The notes beneath the pieces are model-generated. The model had not been told where the DNA came from. It saw nothing but the letters and a program-made list of their open reading frames with translations, and ran no database searches. A DNA stretch of 64,000 nt from Hyphomicrobiales bacterium (GTDB lineage: Bacteria > Pseudomonadota > Alphaproteobacteria > Rhizobiales > Rhizobiaceae): the NCBI GenBank assembly GCA_021775455.1, contig JAJFHU010000004.1, positions 1 to 64,000 of the forward strand. Direction: 5' to 3'. Position numbers and translations under genes: made by a program. Positions 26,251 to 35,741 of this stretch are shown one piece after another. How positions within the stretch are numbered: the stretch's first letter is position 1; each line of letters begins with the position of its first letter.

Positions 26251-28143
26251 ATGACAAAAGAATTGAAAATTCATCCTCTAGATCCGCTGTATGCGGACGA
26301 GCTTTCCAATGCAGTTTCTATCGTCAAACGCGATTCCGGGCTGAACGACACTGGCTGGTTTGAGACAATCACGCTTGATGAGCCTTCAAAGCAGGAATTG
26401 GCACAGCACAAGCTCGGTGACCCGATCAAGCGACGAGCCTATGTTTGTTGTTACGAACCATCCAGCAACCGTACCCTTCGCGGGATAGTTGATCTTGATG
26501 AAGGCAAGCTTGCCGGTTGGGAACATGTGAAGGGTGTTCAGGCCCGAATTGTTCCTGACGAATTTTCGGCAGGTGAAGCGATTATCAAAAAGGACAAACA
26601 CTTCATAGATGCTTGTGTCAAACGCGGTATTACGGATTTGGACAAGGTGCTGGTAGAAACCTGGGCTGCAGGCAACTTTGAAGTAGCAGAGGAGCAGGGT
26701 GAACGGATCGCATATTGTCATTGCTGGGTATGCAATGATGCGGGCGACAATCGCTATGGGCGGCCAATCGGCAACCTGCATCCGGTTGTCGATTTGCAAC
26801 GAATGAAGGTTATCAGGATTGACGATTTTGGGGTGGTCCCGCTACCACCTGACACCAGCGCGATACGTCCAACCGAAAACCTGCGTGCGGATATCAAAAA
26901 GCTGGAAATAAAGCAGCCAGATGGTCCAAGCTTCACGGTGGACGGTTATGGAGTTGAGTGGCAGAGATGGCATATCCGTGTGGGGTACAGCCTGCGCGAA
27001 GGGCTGGTATTGCACAACATTGGTTATGAAGATGGTGGCGCGGTTCGTCCTATCATGCACCGGGCCTCAATGGCGGAAATGGTTGTGCCTTACGGTGACC
27101 CTGCTAACGGGAATTTCAGGAGGAATGCTTTCGACACCGGAGAGTACGGGATCGGAAATGCACTCGATTCCTTGAAACTCGGATGCGACTGCCTTGGGCA
27201 CATCCATTATTTCGACGTATGTTCCCATGACTGGCTAGGCAATGCGGCAGAGATCAAAAATGCGGTTTGTATGCACGAAGAAGATTTCGGTATTCTATGG
27301 AAACATACGGACGTACCGACCGGGACAATGCGAGCGGTGCGTTCAAGGCGACTGGTGATTTCATCGCTGTGTACCATCGGGAATTATGTGTACGGATTTT
27401 TCTGGTATTTTTACCAGGATGGAACGATTGGGGTTGAAGTAAAGGCGACCGGGATACCATTTCCTTCAGCAATTGCGCCGGGCGAAAAACCAAAGTATGG
27501 CGCAATGATCGCACCGGGGATAGAAGCTCATGTCCACCAGCACACTTTCAGTTTCCGGTTTGACATGTGCGTTGACGGTGAAAAGAATTCAGTGCGTGAA
27601 GTTGAATTTCAGGCAGCTCCTGTTGGCCCAGGCAATCCCCACGGCAATGCGGTTGAGATTATTGATCGCCAGCTTGAGAGTGAGCTTGAAGCGCAACGTG
27701 AAATTGACATGCAGCGTGCCCGGTACTGGAAAATAGTCAGTTCTGAACGCAAGAACGCACTTGGGCTCTCAACTGCTTATAAGCTGGTGCCCGGCGCCAA
27801 TGCTTTGCCGCTGCTTGACCCCGAATCGCCGGTAGCAAAGCGGGCCGGGTTCATGTTCAAGCATTTTTGGGCAACCCAATATCACCCGGAAGAGCTTTAT
27901 CCGGCCGGTTGGTATCCAAATCAGAGTGGTCCGGGAAAGGGATTGCCGGAGTGGACCAAGGCGGATAGATCGATCAATAATGCTGATGTTGTAACCTGGT
28001 ACACCCTTGGATTTAATCATTTGCCGCGACCGGAAGACTGGCCAGTTCAGCCCGTTGTGTATGCATCTTTTCATTGGATGCCGGACGGATTTTTTGATCA
28101 AAATCCTGCACTAGACGTACCGCCAAACGGATTCCAAGAGTAA
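26251..28143 (+). CDS. Copper-containing primary-amine oxidase
   Basis: A 630-residue copper amine oxidase. It oxidises primary amines to aldehydes with release of ammonia and hydrogen peroxide, using copper and a self-made topaquinone. Active-site parts are visible: the catalytic Asp295 in AFDTGEYGIG, the cofactor Tyr379 in IGNYVYGFFWYF, copper ligands His429 and His431 (VHQHTF) and His590 (GFNHLPRPEDWP). The residue after Tyr379 is Val, where the family has Asp or Glu. No signal peptide is seen, so it may be cytoplasmic, as in Arthrobacter-type enzymes. It probably shares a transcript with the BenE transporter. Confidence 0.92.
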   Translation: MTKELKIHPLDPLYADELSNAVSIVKRDSGLNDTGWFETITLDEPSKQELAQHKLGDPIKRRAYVCCYEPSSNRTLRGIVDLDEGKLAGWEHVKGVQARIVPDEFSAGEAIIKKDKHFIDACVKRGITDLDKVLVETWAAGNFEVAEEQGERIAYCHCWVCNDAGDNRYGRPIGNLHPVVDLQRMKVIRIDDFGVVPLPPDTSAIRPTENLRADIKKLEIKQPDGPSFTVDGYGVEWQRWHIRVGYSLREGLVLHNIGYEDGGAVRPIMHRASMAEMVVPYGDPANGNFRRNAFDTGEYGIGNALDSLKLGCDCLGHIHYFDVCSHDWLGNAAEIKNAVCMHEEDFGILWKHTDVPTGTMRAVRSRRLVISSLCTIGNYVYGFFWYFYQDGTIGVEVKATGIPFPSAIAPGEKPKYGAMIAPGIEAHVHQHTFSFRFDMCVDGEKNSVREVEFQAAPVGPGNPHGNAVEIIDRQLESELEAQREIDMQRARYWKIVSSERKNALGLSTAYKLVPGANALPLLDPESPVAKRAGFMFKHFWATQYHPEELYPAGWYPNQSGPGKGLPEWTKADRSINNADVVTWYTLGFNHLPRPEDWPVQPVVYASFHWMPDGFFDQNPALDVPPNGFQE

Positions 28144-28255
28144 TTCCGAAAAATACCCTCCTGTCCTGAACAAGTCATTTATGTCGTGATTTTGTAGAGC
28201 AAGAAACCTCCAATAGTGTCAGAGTGGGCTGTCAAAATCAGCTTGGGCGAGTCGA

Positions 28256-29467
28256 ATGTTTCAGCGGCGGATTCCAGAATGGGTGAGACACGCGCCAGCT
28301 CCGAGCATACGCGGCTTTGCAATGTTATCCGGTATCGAGTCGGTTGCACGTGGAATTCTGATTTCAGTCTTTCCGCTAATCATGTACCGGGTATTTCTTG
28401 ATGCAGCCATTGTTTCAAAAATCTATTTTTTGATTGGTTTCGGATCGTTGATCAGCGGTCTGATGGTGCCCTGGTTCACCCGGTTCATTCCCCGTCGCTG
28501 GATGTTTACCATCGGTGCTCTTCTGTTTGTTTCCAGTACGGTGTTTGCCATAAAGGGCGGTCAAACTTTTACGGCCCTGGCCCTGCTTTTTAACACTGTC
28601 GGTACCGTAACCATATTCGTATGCTTCAATGCTTATGTTCTTGACTATGTGGCGAAAGTTGAACTTGGCCGATGTGAAACGCTACGGATGTTTTACAGCG
28701 CGCTTGCCTGGTGTGGCGGGCCAGTTTGCGGTGTTTGGTTGTTGAGCTGGTGGGAACCGGCTCCATTCATCGTGTCGGCAGTGGCGATGATTACGTTCCT
28801 GACGATTTTCTGGATACTGCGATTGGGGAACGGAAAACTTATAACAAAGGCGAAAGGTCCGGCGCCCAATCCATTTTTCTTCTTGCGGCAATTTTTCAGT
28901 CAACCCCGATTGGTTGCCGGTTGGATTTTTGCCGTATTACGGTCGTGTGGTTGGTGGGTTTATGTTGTCTATCTGCCGATTTACGCAGTCGAGAACGGTT
29001 TAAACGAGCAGACGGGCGGTATTGCGCTTTCGCTAACCAACGGAATGCTTTTTTCCACTCCACTAATGTTGCGCTGGATGCAGCGGCATTCAGTTCGCCA
29101 TGCGGTAAGGATTGGATTTTTTGCAAGCGGGGCTGCGTACATAATGGCTACACTTACGGCTGTATTCCCTTGGCCTACTGTTGCCTTGTTGTTTCTGGGG
29201 TCGGTATTTTTAATCCTGCTTGATATATGCGGTGGGTTGCCTTTCTTGCTGGCAGTCAAACCATCTGAGCGCACTGAGATGTCAGCGATTTACTCCGGAT
29301 ATCGCGATGTTTCAGGAATTCTAAGTCCAGGAGTTGCGTGGTTGGTACTATTGATCGCACCACTGTCAGGAGTATTTGCAGTCGCTGGCGCTGGGTTGAT
29401 TGCCGCCGGGGTAGTTGCTGGCAAGCTTCACCCCAGATTGGGTATGAACAGGATCAGGCATAGCTGA
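28256..29467 (+). CDS. MFS transporter
   Basis: A 403-residue protein with about twelve hydrophobic segments and a basic N-terminus. The region between helices 2 and 3 (PWFTRFIPRRWMF) carries a loose MFS loop, and a central hydrophilic linker (KLITKAKGPAPNPFFF) separates two halves. Substrate is unknown. It lies about 110 bases after the amine oxidase, so co-transcription is possible but not certain. Confidence 0.8.
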   Translation: MFQRRIPEWVRHAPAPSIRGFAMLSGIESVARGILISVFPLIMYRVFLDAAIVSKIYFLIGFGSLISGLMVPWFTRFIPRRWMFTIGALLFVSSTVFAIKGGQTFTALALLFNTVGTVTIFVCFNAYVLDYVAKVELGRCETLRMFYSALAWCGGPVCGVWLLSWWEPAPFIVSAVAMITFLTIFWILRLGNGKLITKAKGPAPNPFFFLRQFFSQPRLVAGWIFAVLRSCGWWVYVVYLPIYAVENGLNEQTGGIALSLTNGMLFSTPLMLRWMQRHSVRHAVRIGFFASGAAYIMATLTAVFPWPTVALLFLGSVFLILLDICGGLPFLLAVKPSERTEMSAIYSGYRDVSGILSPGVAWLVLLIAPLSGVFAVAGAGLIAAGVVAGKLHPRLGMNRIRHS

Positions 29468-29555
29468 GCCATCATGTAATCGAACAGAGTTTGCAGCAAT
29501 TCACGATTAATGCTAGGCACTCCCAAAATTCAAACCTTCTCAAGAAAATTTCGTA

Positions 29556-30344
29556 ATGACCCAAGCAAATGTTGTCTGCATCAAGTGGGGAGAAAAGTTT
29601 CCAGCCTACTATGTGAACCGGCTCTATGCGGGTGTATTGCGTTCAATGAAACGGCCATTTCGGTTTGTGTGTTTTACAGAGCATGATGATGGAATTCGCG
29701 ACGAAGTCGAAATTCATCCGCTGCCAGTTGTGCCGTTTGAAGAGCGCATGGTTGAGGCGATGACTACCGGAAAGCGGCGTGGCGCATGGCGCAAGATAAC
29801 GATGGCGAAACCCGGTGAAGTTAGACTTGAAGGTCCAACATTGGTGATGGACCTTGATGTGGTAGTTGCCGGAAATCTGGATGATTTATTTGACTATGCA
29901 CCCGGAAAAATTTGTATGGGTCGTGAATGGCGTTATCGCAATAATCCAATGCGAAAGGTTGGTGGACATGGCTCGGTTTACAAATTTGAACCGGGAAAGC
30001 ACGATTATCTATACGCCGATTTTGCGAACGACATTGAAGGGTCACTCGCCTATCGCGGGGAACAAAAATACATTTCGATGACTGCGCACAATCATGGTGA
30101 CCTTGAATATTTCCCAGACGAATGGATATGTTCCTTCAAGCGGCAGGCTATCCCAATGGTTCCGTTCAATTTGTTTTCTGAACCGCGTTTGTCGGAAGGA
30201 TGCCGGGTCATGTGTTTTCACGGCAATCCGAAGATGGAAGAAGCGCTCGTTGGAAAGGGCGCCAAGCTTAGATACAAGACTGTTCCGGCACCCTGGCTTC
30301 GTGAATTGTGGCTGGACAGCGATGAACAAGACTGGATGCCTTGA
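29556..30344 (+). CDS. Glycosyltransferase
   Basis: A 262-residue GT-A-like protein. A DLDVVV motif near residue 99 (LVMDLDVVVAGNLDDLF) serves as the DXD-type metal site, and HGSVYKFEPG and FPDEWICSFK follow. The N-terminus NVVCIKWGEKFPAYYVNRLYAG resembles glycosyltransferases of rhizobial surface-polysaccharide loci. It opens the plus-strand arm of the glycan island, followed after about 140 bases by the multidomain protein. Donor and acceptor are unknown. Confidence 0.75.
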   Translation: MTQANVVCIKWGEKFPAYYVNRLYAGVLRSMKRPFRFVCFTEHDDGIRDEVEIHPLPVVPFEERMVEAMTTGKRRGAWRKITMAKPGEVRLEGPTLVMDLDVVVAGNLDDLFDYAPGKICMGREWRYRNNPMRKVGGHGSVYKFEPGKHDYLYADFANDIEGSLAYRGEQKYISMTAHNHGDLEYFPDEWICSFKRQAIPMVPFNLFSEPRLSEGCRVMCFHGNPKMEEALVGKGAKLRYKTVPAPWLRELWLDSDEQDWMP

Positions 30345-30482
30345 GGATCAAACTTGTCCTGCGACGAAACGCATCTATGGTTTTCGATCTAACCGGCGGG
30401 ATTGATAATAAAGAAAATCGCGCACATTTTACCCGGTTTTTATTCAAGCCGGCTAACTACAAAGCGCGGTGAGGACAAGCGA

Positions 30483-32471
30483 ATGGTGAAACCAGTGTAC
30501 GATAAGGCTGCGGCGAAACGCGAGAAATTGCGCTTGAAATCGATAAAGCTGTTCAACCGGATTACCCATCCGTTGGGGTATGGTATTTTTTACCAAAGAG
30601 GGGAATGGCGTTTTGATAAAATTTCCAAGCCCAAAATAATATTTTCTACATATGATGATGCGATCAGGCAATGGCATCTTGAGTCGGAAATTACGACACC
30701 ACTGGATGACAACACAGCCCGTCGCTTGCTCGAAGGTGAATTCCAACTGGAAAATAAAGGTGTTAGCGCAAAGAATACAAAGAAGCGCAGATACATTCCG
30801 GCGGAACTTGGAGTTGAGGGCCTCTTTGACAAATTAAATCAGAAGGGTGTGCGCTACGCAGTATTACGATGGTTCGACACCCTTCCAAACGTGAAACCCG
30901 GAGAAGATATCGATATATTGTTTTCAGATGAAGACATGCCGTTTGTCGACACGCTTTTCCTACTGCATAAGCGTAAGGGTGCGATTAAATGCGACTTATA
31001 TAGCGCCGGCGGGCTTCCTGGCAGTTCCTTGGACGGGATCCCCTATTACGAAAAACGCTTGGCCGAGGAAATACTGGATAATACCAGATTGTATGCAAAT
31101 CGATACAAGGTGCCGGATAGCTGGCGTCACCTTTTATCGCTGACGTATCACGTATTTTATCACAAGGCTCAAAACTCAGGCCTCGCACCACGAAAAGAAA
31201 TTCCTCCGCTTCGCAGTGAGGTGGATCATGACTATGCCGCTATTCTCACAGGATTGGCAAAGGAAAATGGTAAGAGTCTACAGCCGACTTTGGATGGCTT
31301 TTTCAAGTTTTTGAAGAGAAACGGATGGGATGCTTCGATTGATACGGCACGCAAGCTCTCAGTGCGAAGGCCGGGAATTTTGGACCATTATCCAAAGCCC
31401 CGGAGGGCCGCTGGAACTGATGGTGAATTGTCGATTTTTGTTGTGCGTCAGTGGGCTTATGACCGCAGTTTGGTTCCCTGGGTTTGCCAAAATCTGAGAA
31501 ATTTTGGGTTTGATGTCAAGCTGGTCAAGGAACTTGAAAAAGAAGAAAAGCAAAGAGCAGCCTCACGAATTCGTGGTGGCAATTGGGGTGCTGGCCCAAG
31601 ACCTGTTTCTGGCGGAGGTCCGGCCGCGTTAATAGTTGCGTATGACTATGTTCCGTGTCCGCCGACATACTTGATGCAAAAAGAACACCCTCATGTCCGT
31701 AACGCCAGAGTTGTGCGTGTTAAGGATATAATCCGTAAAGACATAAACAAACATGTGCCAAAACACTTACGGACAAATCCATTGCATAGTTCCGATGATG
31801 ACATTGAAGCTTGGGATTATCTTGAAAGTGTACTCCCAGATTATGTTGACGAAGTGCAACGTTCAGTTTCTCAAGGATTTGAAGGTGACCCGTGTACCAA
31901 ACTCGTATTGCATCGTGGGAGAAGAGCATACAGCTATGTAATGTTCAGGGATAAAAAACCATGCTTGTTAAAGATCTTTAGCGAGGGAAAAGAGGGTCGA
32001 AAGAGCTACAGTCAGGAAATGTACGCCATGCAAACATTGGGCAAGGAGCCGTGGACGCCAGAATGGATTGATCATGGCCCCAATTGGATGATGATGGAGT
32101 ATTATCACAGAAAATACAGACTTGATCACGTTGCAGAAGAATTAGGTGATGAGGACAGGCGAAAATTGGCCGGCAAAGTCCTTGATTTGTTGTTTGATAT
32201 ACAATCAAAAGGTTATGCACACAGAGACGCCCATGCACATAATGTATTTTTGTATAATGGCCAATTGAAAATTATTGATTTTGAAACGATGTCACCGCAA
32301 GACCCTTCAATACCGTTCCTGAAATCATATGATGTAATTGGAAAGGGAAGTAAATCTCCAAACGCAACCGGGCGCATGTGCTATACACGAAACACGGCGA
32401 AAAAATCTTTTGAAAGGGTTCTTGGAGTAAATCTGACAGATGCGGTGCAATACATGTCGAGAAAATTTTAA
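30483..32471 (+). CDS. Multidomain nucleotidyltransferase-like / NDK-like / kinase-like protein
   Basis: A 662-residue protein from the ATG at 30483 (GAGGAC upstream); an in-frame TTG at 30402 would add 27 residues. Three parts are seen. Residues about 108-265 resemble a minimal nucleotidyltransferase (GVRYAVLRWFDTLP, then GEDIDILF with Asp142 and Asp144). Residues about 315-455 follow the order of nucleoside diphosphate kinase: SIFVVRQWAYDRSL, GFDVKLVKELEKEE, and NPLHSSDDDIEAWDYL, where His435 occupies the catalytic place. Residues about 465-650 are protein-kinase-like, with Lys497 (LLKIF), HRDAHAHN (Asp582, Asn587) and IIDFE (Asp599). It lies between two glycosyltransferases. A role in phosphorylating or activating a glycan is inference. 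Confidence 0.72.
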   Translation: MVKPVYDKAAAKREKLRLKSIKLFNRITHPLGYGIFYQRGEWRFDKISKPKIIFSTYDDAIRQWHLESEITTPLDDNTARRLLEGEFQLENKGVSAKNTKKRRYIPAELGVEGLFDKLNQKGVRYAVLRWFDTLPNVKPGEDIDILFSDEDMPFVDTLFLLHKRKGAIKCDLYSAGGLPGSSLDGIPYYEKRLAEEILDNTRLYANRYKVPDSWRHLLSLTYHVFYHKAQNSGLAPRKEIPPLRSEVDHDYAAILTGLAKENGKSLQPTLDGFFKFLKRNGWDASIDTARKLSVRRPGILDHYPKPRRAAGTDGELSIFVVRQWAYDRSLVPWVCQNLRNFGFDVKLVKELEKEEKQRAASRIRGGNWGAGPRPVSGGGPAALIVAYDYVPCPPTYLMQKEHPHVRNARVVRVKDIIRKDINKHVPKHLRTNPLHSSDDDIEAWDYLESVLPDYVDEVQRSVSQGFEGDPCTKLVLHRGRRAYSYVMFRDKKPCLLKIFSEGKEGRKSYSQEMYAMQTLGKEPWTPEWIDHGPNWMMMEYYHRKYRLDHVAEELGDEDRRKLAGKVLDLLFDIQSKGYAHRDAHAHNVFLYNGQLKIIDFETMSPQDPSIPFLKSYDVIGKGSKSPNATGRMCYTRNTAKKSFERVLGVNLTDAVQYMSRKF

Positions 32472-32477
32472 TTCGCC

Positions 32478-33326
32478 ATGAAGATTGGCGTTATCATATC
32501 CACCTATAATTCTCCAGAATGGCTCGACAAGGTGCTTGCCGGTTACGCGAAGCAAAGTTATCGGAACTTCGAAATTGTGGTGGCGGACGATGGGTCGACC
32601 AGTGAAACAGCAAAACTAATCCGAAAGCACAAGCGGGAAAACAAACTTGCGATAAAACATGTGTGGCATGAAGATGAGAGGTTCCGGAAATGGAAAATTG
32701 TAAACCAGGCAATTTCTGAAAGCACGGCTGAGTATCTTCTGTTTACCGATGGTGACTGTATTCCGCATCCTGATTTGCTTGCCGTACATGCGCGGGAAGC
32801 TGAGCAGGGTAAGTTTCTGTCAGGTGGGTATTGCCGATTGACCATGGAAACAAGTGAGGCAATCAGTGTCGAAGACATTGATAGCGGTGATGTTTTCAAA
32901 CTCACCTGGCTTTTGAAAAACGGATTTGGCCTTAATCTGAAATGGTTGAAGGTACTGGCTCCAGGAACATTTCTCGAAAATCTGCTGAACCGCATCACGC
33001 CTGCCAAGAAAACATTTAACGGAAATAATTCTTCATGCTTTCGCGACGATGTCCTTTGCATCAATGGATTTGATGAACGTATTTTGTATGGGGGCGGGGA
33101 TCGTGAATTTGGATATCGTCTGGAAAATTTTGGTGTTGCACCGAAAGTCATTCGTTATTCCACCTTGTGCCTGCATCTGGACCATCCAAGAGGGTATAAA
33201 GATCCGAATATTCGAGCAGCCAATCTGGAAATAATTGACGAGACCAGGGCTCATAAGCGTGTAACAACCGAATACGGGATTGTTTCGCCCTTCGCGATCA
33301 ATGAGATTGAGCCAGATTCTCAATGA
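32478..33326 (+). CDS. Family 2 glycosyltransferase with C-terminal galactosyltransferase-like region
   Basis: A 282-residue protein with the GT2 start GVIISTYNSPEWLDKVLAGY, the nucleotide site VVADDGSTSET near residue 34 and the DXD motif FTDGDCIPHP near 90. The C-terminal half has GGGDREFGYRLENFG near 208, the acceptor-side glycosyltransferase pattern of the Glyco_transf_7C type. It begins six bases after the multidomain gene, so the two are co-transcribed. Its 3' end overlaps the convergent surface-carbohydrate gene by 29 bases. Confidence 0.85.
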   Translation: MKIGVIISTYNSPEWLDKVLAGYAKQSYRNFEIVVADDGSTSETAKLIRKHKRENKLAIKHVWHEDERFRKWKIVNQAISESTAEYLLFTDGDCIPHPDLLAVHAREAEQGKFLSGGYCRLTMETSEAISVEDIDSGDVFKLTWLLKNGFGLNLKWLKVLAPGTFLENLLNRITPAKKTFNGNNSSCFRDDVLCINGFDERILYGGGDREFGYRLENFGVAPKVIRYSTLCLHLDHPRGYKDPNIRAANLEIIDETRAHKRVTTEYGIVSPFAINEIEPDSQ

Positions 33327-34641
33327 CAAAGAGATCCGGGTAAACTTGTTTTACGCTGGGTGGTGTTTCCTGACGCAGTGAATTTGAAATGTTCTTGAGA
33401 ATTTCGGAAACCTCACTTTCGTTGCTTCCATCCCATTTTTGCTGGGAGTAGGCTTTGGCCGATTTTGATCGTGGCCAGTAATCCGCCACGAGTTGGCGGG
33501 GCAAGAAACGCAGCCAGCTCAAGTAAGGCGGTAGGTCGCCTCCGTCAATTGCAATCTTGTCAAATTCTTCGACAATTTTTTCTGATGCCAATTTGCCCTC
33601 CAGAGAAGCAAAATGTTTTTCCAGGGTTTTGCGATTTTTTGCAGCTTTGTCGGGATTTGAAAGTCTCTCAGAAATGGCTTCTTTCAGGTCTTTTTCTGTT
33701 CGCACGATCGTTGCAAAAGACTTCATGATATCAGACTCGTGTTTTTTGTCGGGTGCTGGTGCGTACATGACATGAGGTTTCCCCAACAATTCAGCTTCTA
33801 TGCCAGTTGTGCAACCATGATGGACCATACAATCGCTGGCTAGCAGCCATGGCGTGACCAACCCACCGCTGACAACTTCTACATTGTCAAGAATTCCCAA
33901 ATTTTTTTGCCAAAATTTAATGTCTTCACTTGGGTGGGGGCGGACCAGCAATTTGTGATCGGGAAACCATTCTACAAATTTTGGCAGTGTCTCGAGATAA
34001 CAATCCAGGTTTGCTTGCATGTCAGCTTTGAACCTGGATATCGTTGAATTGTAGTTTTTGACCTGTTTTGTACTGCGGGCAATTTGCCGATTTTTGAATT
34101 CCTCACCGCGGGCATGGTTGATAGTTGGGAAGTTGGAGTTGAACAGAATAAATTTTCCATGTTTCCTGCGCAGCGCCTCAACATCCTTTTCATAAAGGTT
34201 TTGAAACTGGGTTCGCCACAAATCCATTCGTATGAGCCCAGTTGTAACAAATTTGTTTTGATGGTTTGGATAACGCTTCGAAATATCTTTTTGAACATTG
34301 TCAGACAAGCAAAACCAACGGGATGTAACGTCTAACGTTTCTTCAGCAAGACGGTTTGCGGAAAATACTTCGGGATAGTCCAGGTAACCGGTAGATTCCT
34401 CATCCAATGCAGTTATCACCCAGCCATGGCTGGAAAACATTGCGACCTTGCGATCACCTTTTCGACCAATGCTTTTGTCAAACACGATCCCTTTGGGTAG
34501 ATGCCCTATCAGTCTGCGAATTACCCGGTCTTGACCGAACAAGACTTTGTAACCCGCTTTGGCGGCCAGGCTGGCAACCAGAAGCCTGGCCGGGAATTCC
34601 CGAACCTTTACTTCAATTGGTATCAAAATCCATTTAGTCAT
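33298..34641 (-). CDS. Surface carbohydrate biosynthesis protein (GT-B-like)
   Basis: A 447-residue protein of the surface-carbohydrate/glycerophosphotransferase-like type. It has an N-terminal Rossmann domain (WILIPIEVKVREFPARLLVA), a C-terminal donor-binding half with LLVRPHPSED near residue 228, DCMVHHGCTTGIEAELLGKP near 271 and VMYAP. The HHGCTTG loop is the usual nucleotide-sugar binding part of GT-B enzymes. It is the last gene of the minus-strand island arm and overlaps the opposite GT2 gene by 29 bases. The glycan it acts on is unknown. Confidence 0.78.
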   Translation of the reverse strand: MTKWILIPIEVKVREFPARLLVASLAAKAGYKVLFGQDRVIRRLIGHLPKGIVFDKSIGRKGDRKVAMFSSHGWVITALDEESTGYLDYPEVFSANRLAEETLDVTSRWFCLSDNVQKDISKRYPNHQNKFVTTGLIRMDLWRTQFQNLYEKDVEALRRKHGKFILFNSNFPTINHARGEEFKNRQIARSTKQVKNYNSTISRFKADMQANLDCYLETLPKFVEWFPDHKLLVRPHPSEDIKFWQKNLGILDNVEVVSGGLVTPWLLASDCMVHHGCTTGIEAELLGKPHVMYAPAPDKKHESDIMKSFATIVRTEKDLKEAISERLSNPDKAAKNRKTLEKHFASLEGKLASEKIVEEFDKIAIDGGDLPPYLSWLRFLPRQLVADYWPRSKSAKAYSQQKWDGSNESEVSEILKNISNSLRQETPPSVKQVYPDLFVIENLAQSH

Positions 34642-34689
34642 ACTGATACTTTTAACTCATTTATCATTGCGGAACTGTTTGGATAATCA

Positions 34690-35658
34690 CTAACGAATTT
34701 TGTATGGGTCGCTCTGAAAATATTCCGAATTATACCAATCATAAAATTTTGAAAATGCCATCTGGCTACAATTTTCAGAGAATGCCCGTTCATAACCAAA
34801 ATGTAACATCAAATCGCCCAACCAATACTCGATTATTTGAGCCTCATTTTCGTCAATTCGTTCATTCCAACGACTTATATTATCTGGCGAAATACCAGTG
34901 AACTTTTTTTGTTCGTAACTGTTTCCTGAAAAATCGACCCCGAACCGGGTTGGCTGAAGCATGGACTGGTCAAACTCTATATTACAAAATTTGGCCAAAC
35001 GTTCCATTTCTGGTTTCGGGTTCGTTACCAAATCTTCAAATCTGATTGTGGTGAAACAGTCTTTGTAATTTTTCAGATTGTTTCTCGCCGATTGAAAATC
35101 CAGTTTTACCCGATTGATCAGACTTGCAATGGTCTTGAGGTTGTCTTCTCCCAGCTTCGAATAGTATTTTTCAACTCCACTTTTAAGGGCGCTGTAATTA
35201 TCGCGCGGATCCCTAACAATGTGAATAAATTTGCATGTTGGGAACCCTTGAAGAATTTCATGTATGTATATCGATTGAGTAGTCTCTTTTATAATGATCG
35301 GGCGATCTGAATTGTCGCCAATTTCTTGTTTCCATGCGGTGAGCAATGCAGTCAATACTGGCTTTTTTGATCGTAACTGATCGTCATCAATTTGATCACA
35401 AAAAGCCTCCCAAAAACTTTCAAAATTCAATTCAGTGCTTTCTTGAAACACATCAGACAGATTGGTCTTTGTTATGGTTCTTAATCGCTCTGTTAAGTCC
35501 TTTGTAGTCAACGATTTATCTTGAGCGTAACCCGGAAAATATGCATAAAAAATACTTAAATCGACAGGATAGATACACGCGTCTTTGTGCCCATCAAACA
35601 AATTGTGAAGCAATGTAGTGCCTGATTTTCTATGTCCGGTTAAAAATATGAGATCCAT
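34690..35658 (-). CDS. Sulfotransferase family protein
   Basis: A 322-residue protein with the PAPS 5'-phosphate loop at the N-terminus (LTGHRKSGTTLLHNLFDGH) and the 3'-phosphate region FIHIVRDPRDNYSALKSG near residue 148. These are the two signatures of PAPS-dependent sulfotransferases. In this context it probably sulfates a surface glycan. No PAPS-synthesis gene is in the window. It is encoded 48 bases upstream of the surface-carbohydrate gene. Confidence 0.85.
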   Translation of the reverse strand: MDLIFLTGHRKSGTTLLHNLFDGHKDACIYPVDLSIFYAYFPGYAQDKSLTTKDLTERLRTITKTNLSDVFQESTELNFESFWEAFCDQIDDDQLRSKKPVLTALLTAWKQEIGDNSDRPIIIKETTQSIYIHEILQGFPTCKFIHIVRDPRDNYSALKSGVEKYYSKLGEDNLKTIASLINRVKLDFQSARNNLKNYKDCFTTIRFEDLVTNPKPEMERLAKFCNIEFDQSMLQPTRFGVDFSGNSYEQKKFTGISPDNISRWNERIDENEAQIIEYWLGDLMLHFGYERAFSENCSQMAFSKFYDWYNSEYFQSDPYKIR

Positions 35659-35741
35659 AAATTTTCGCAGTTTTCAAAATTGCCTTCAAAAAATTAGAGC
35701 TATTGGATGCTGTTAGCAACTCCGGCAGGAAAATTAGAAGG

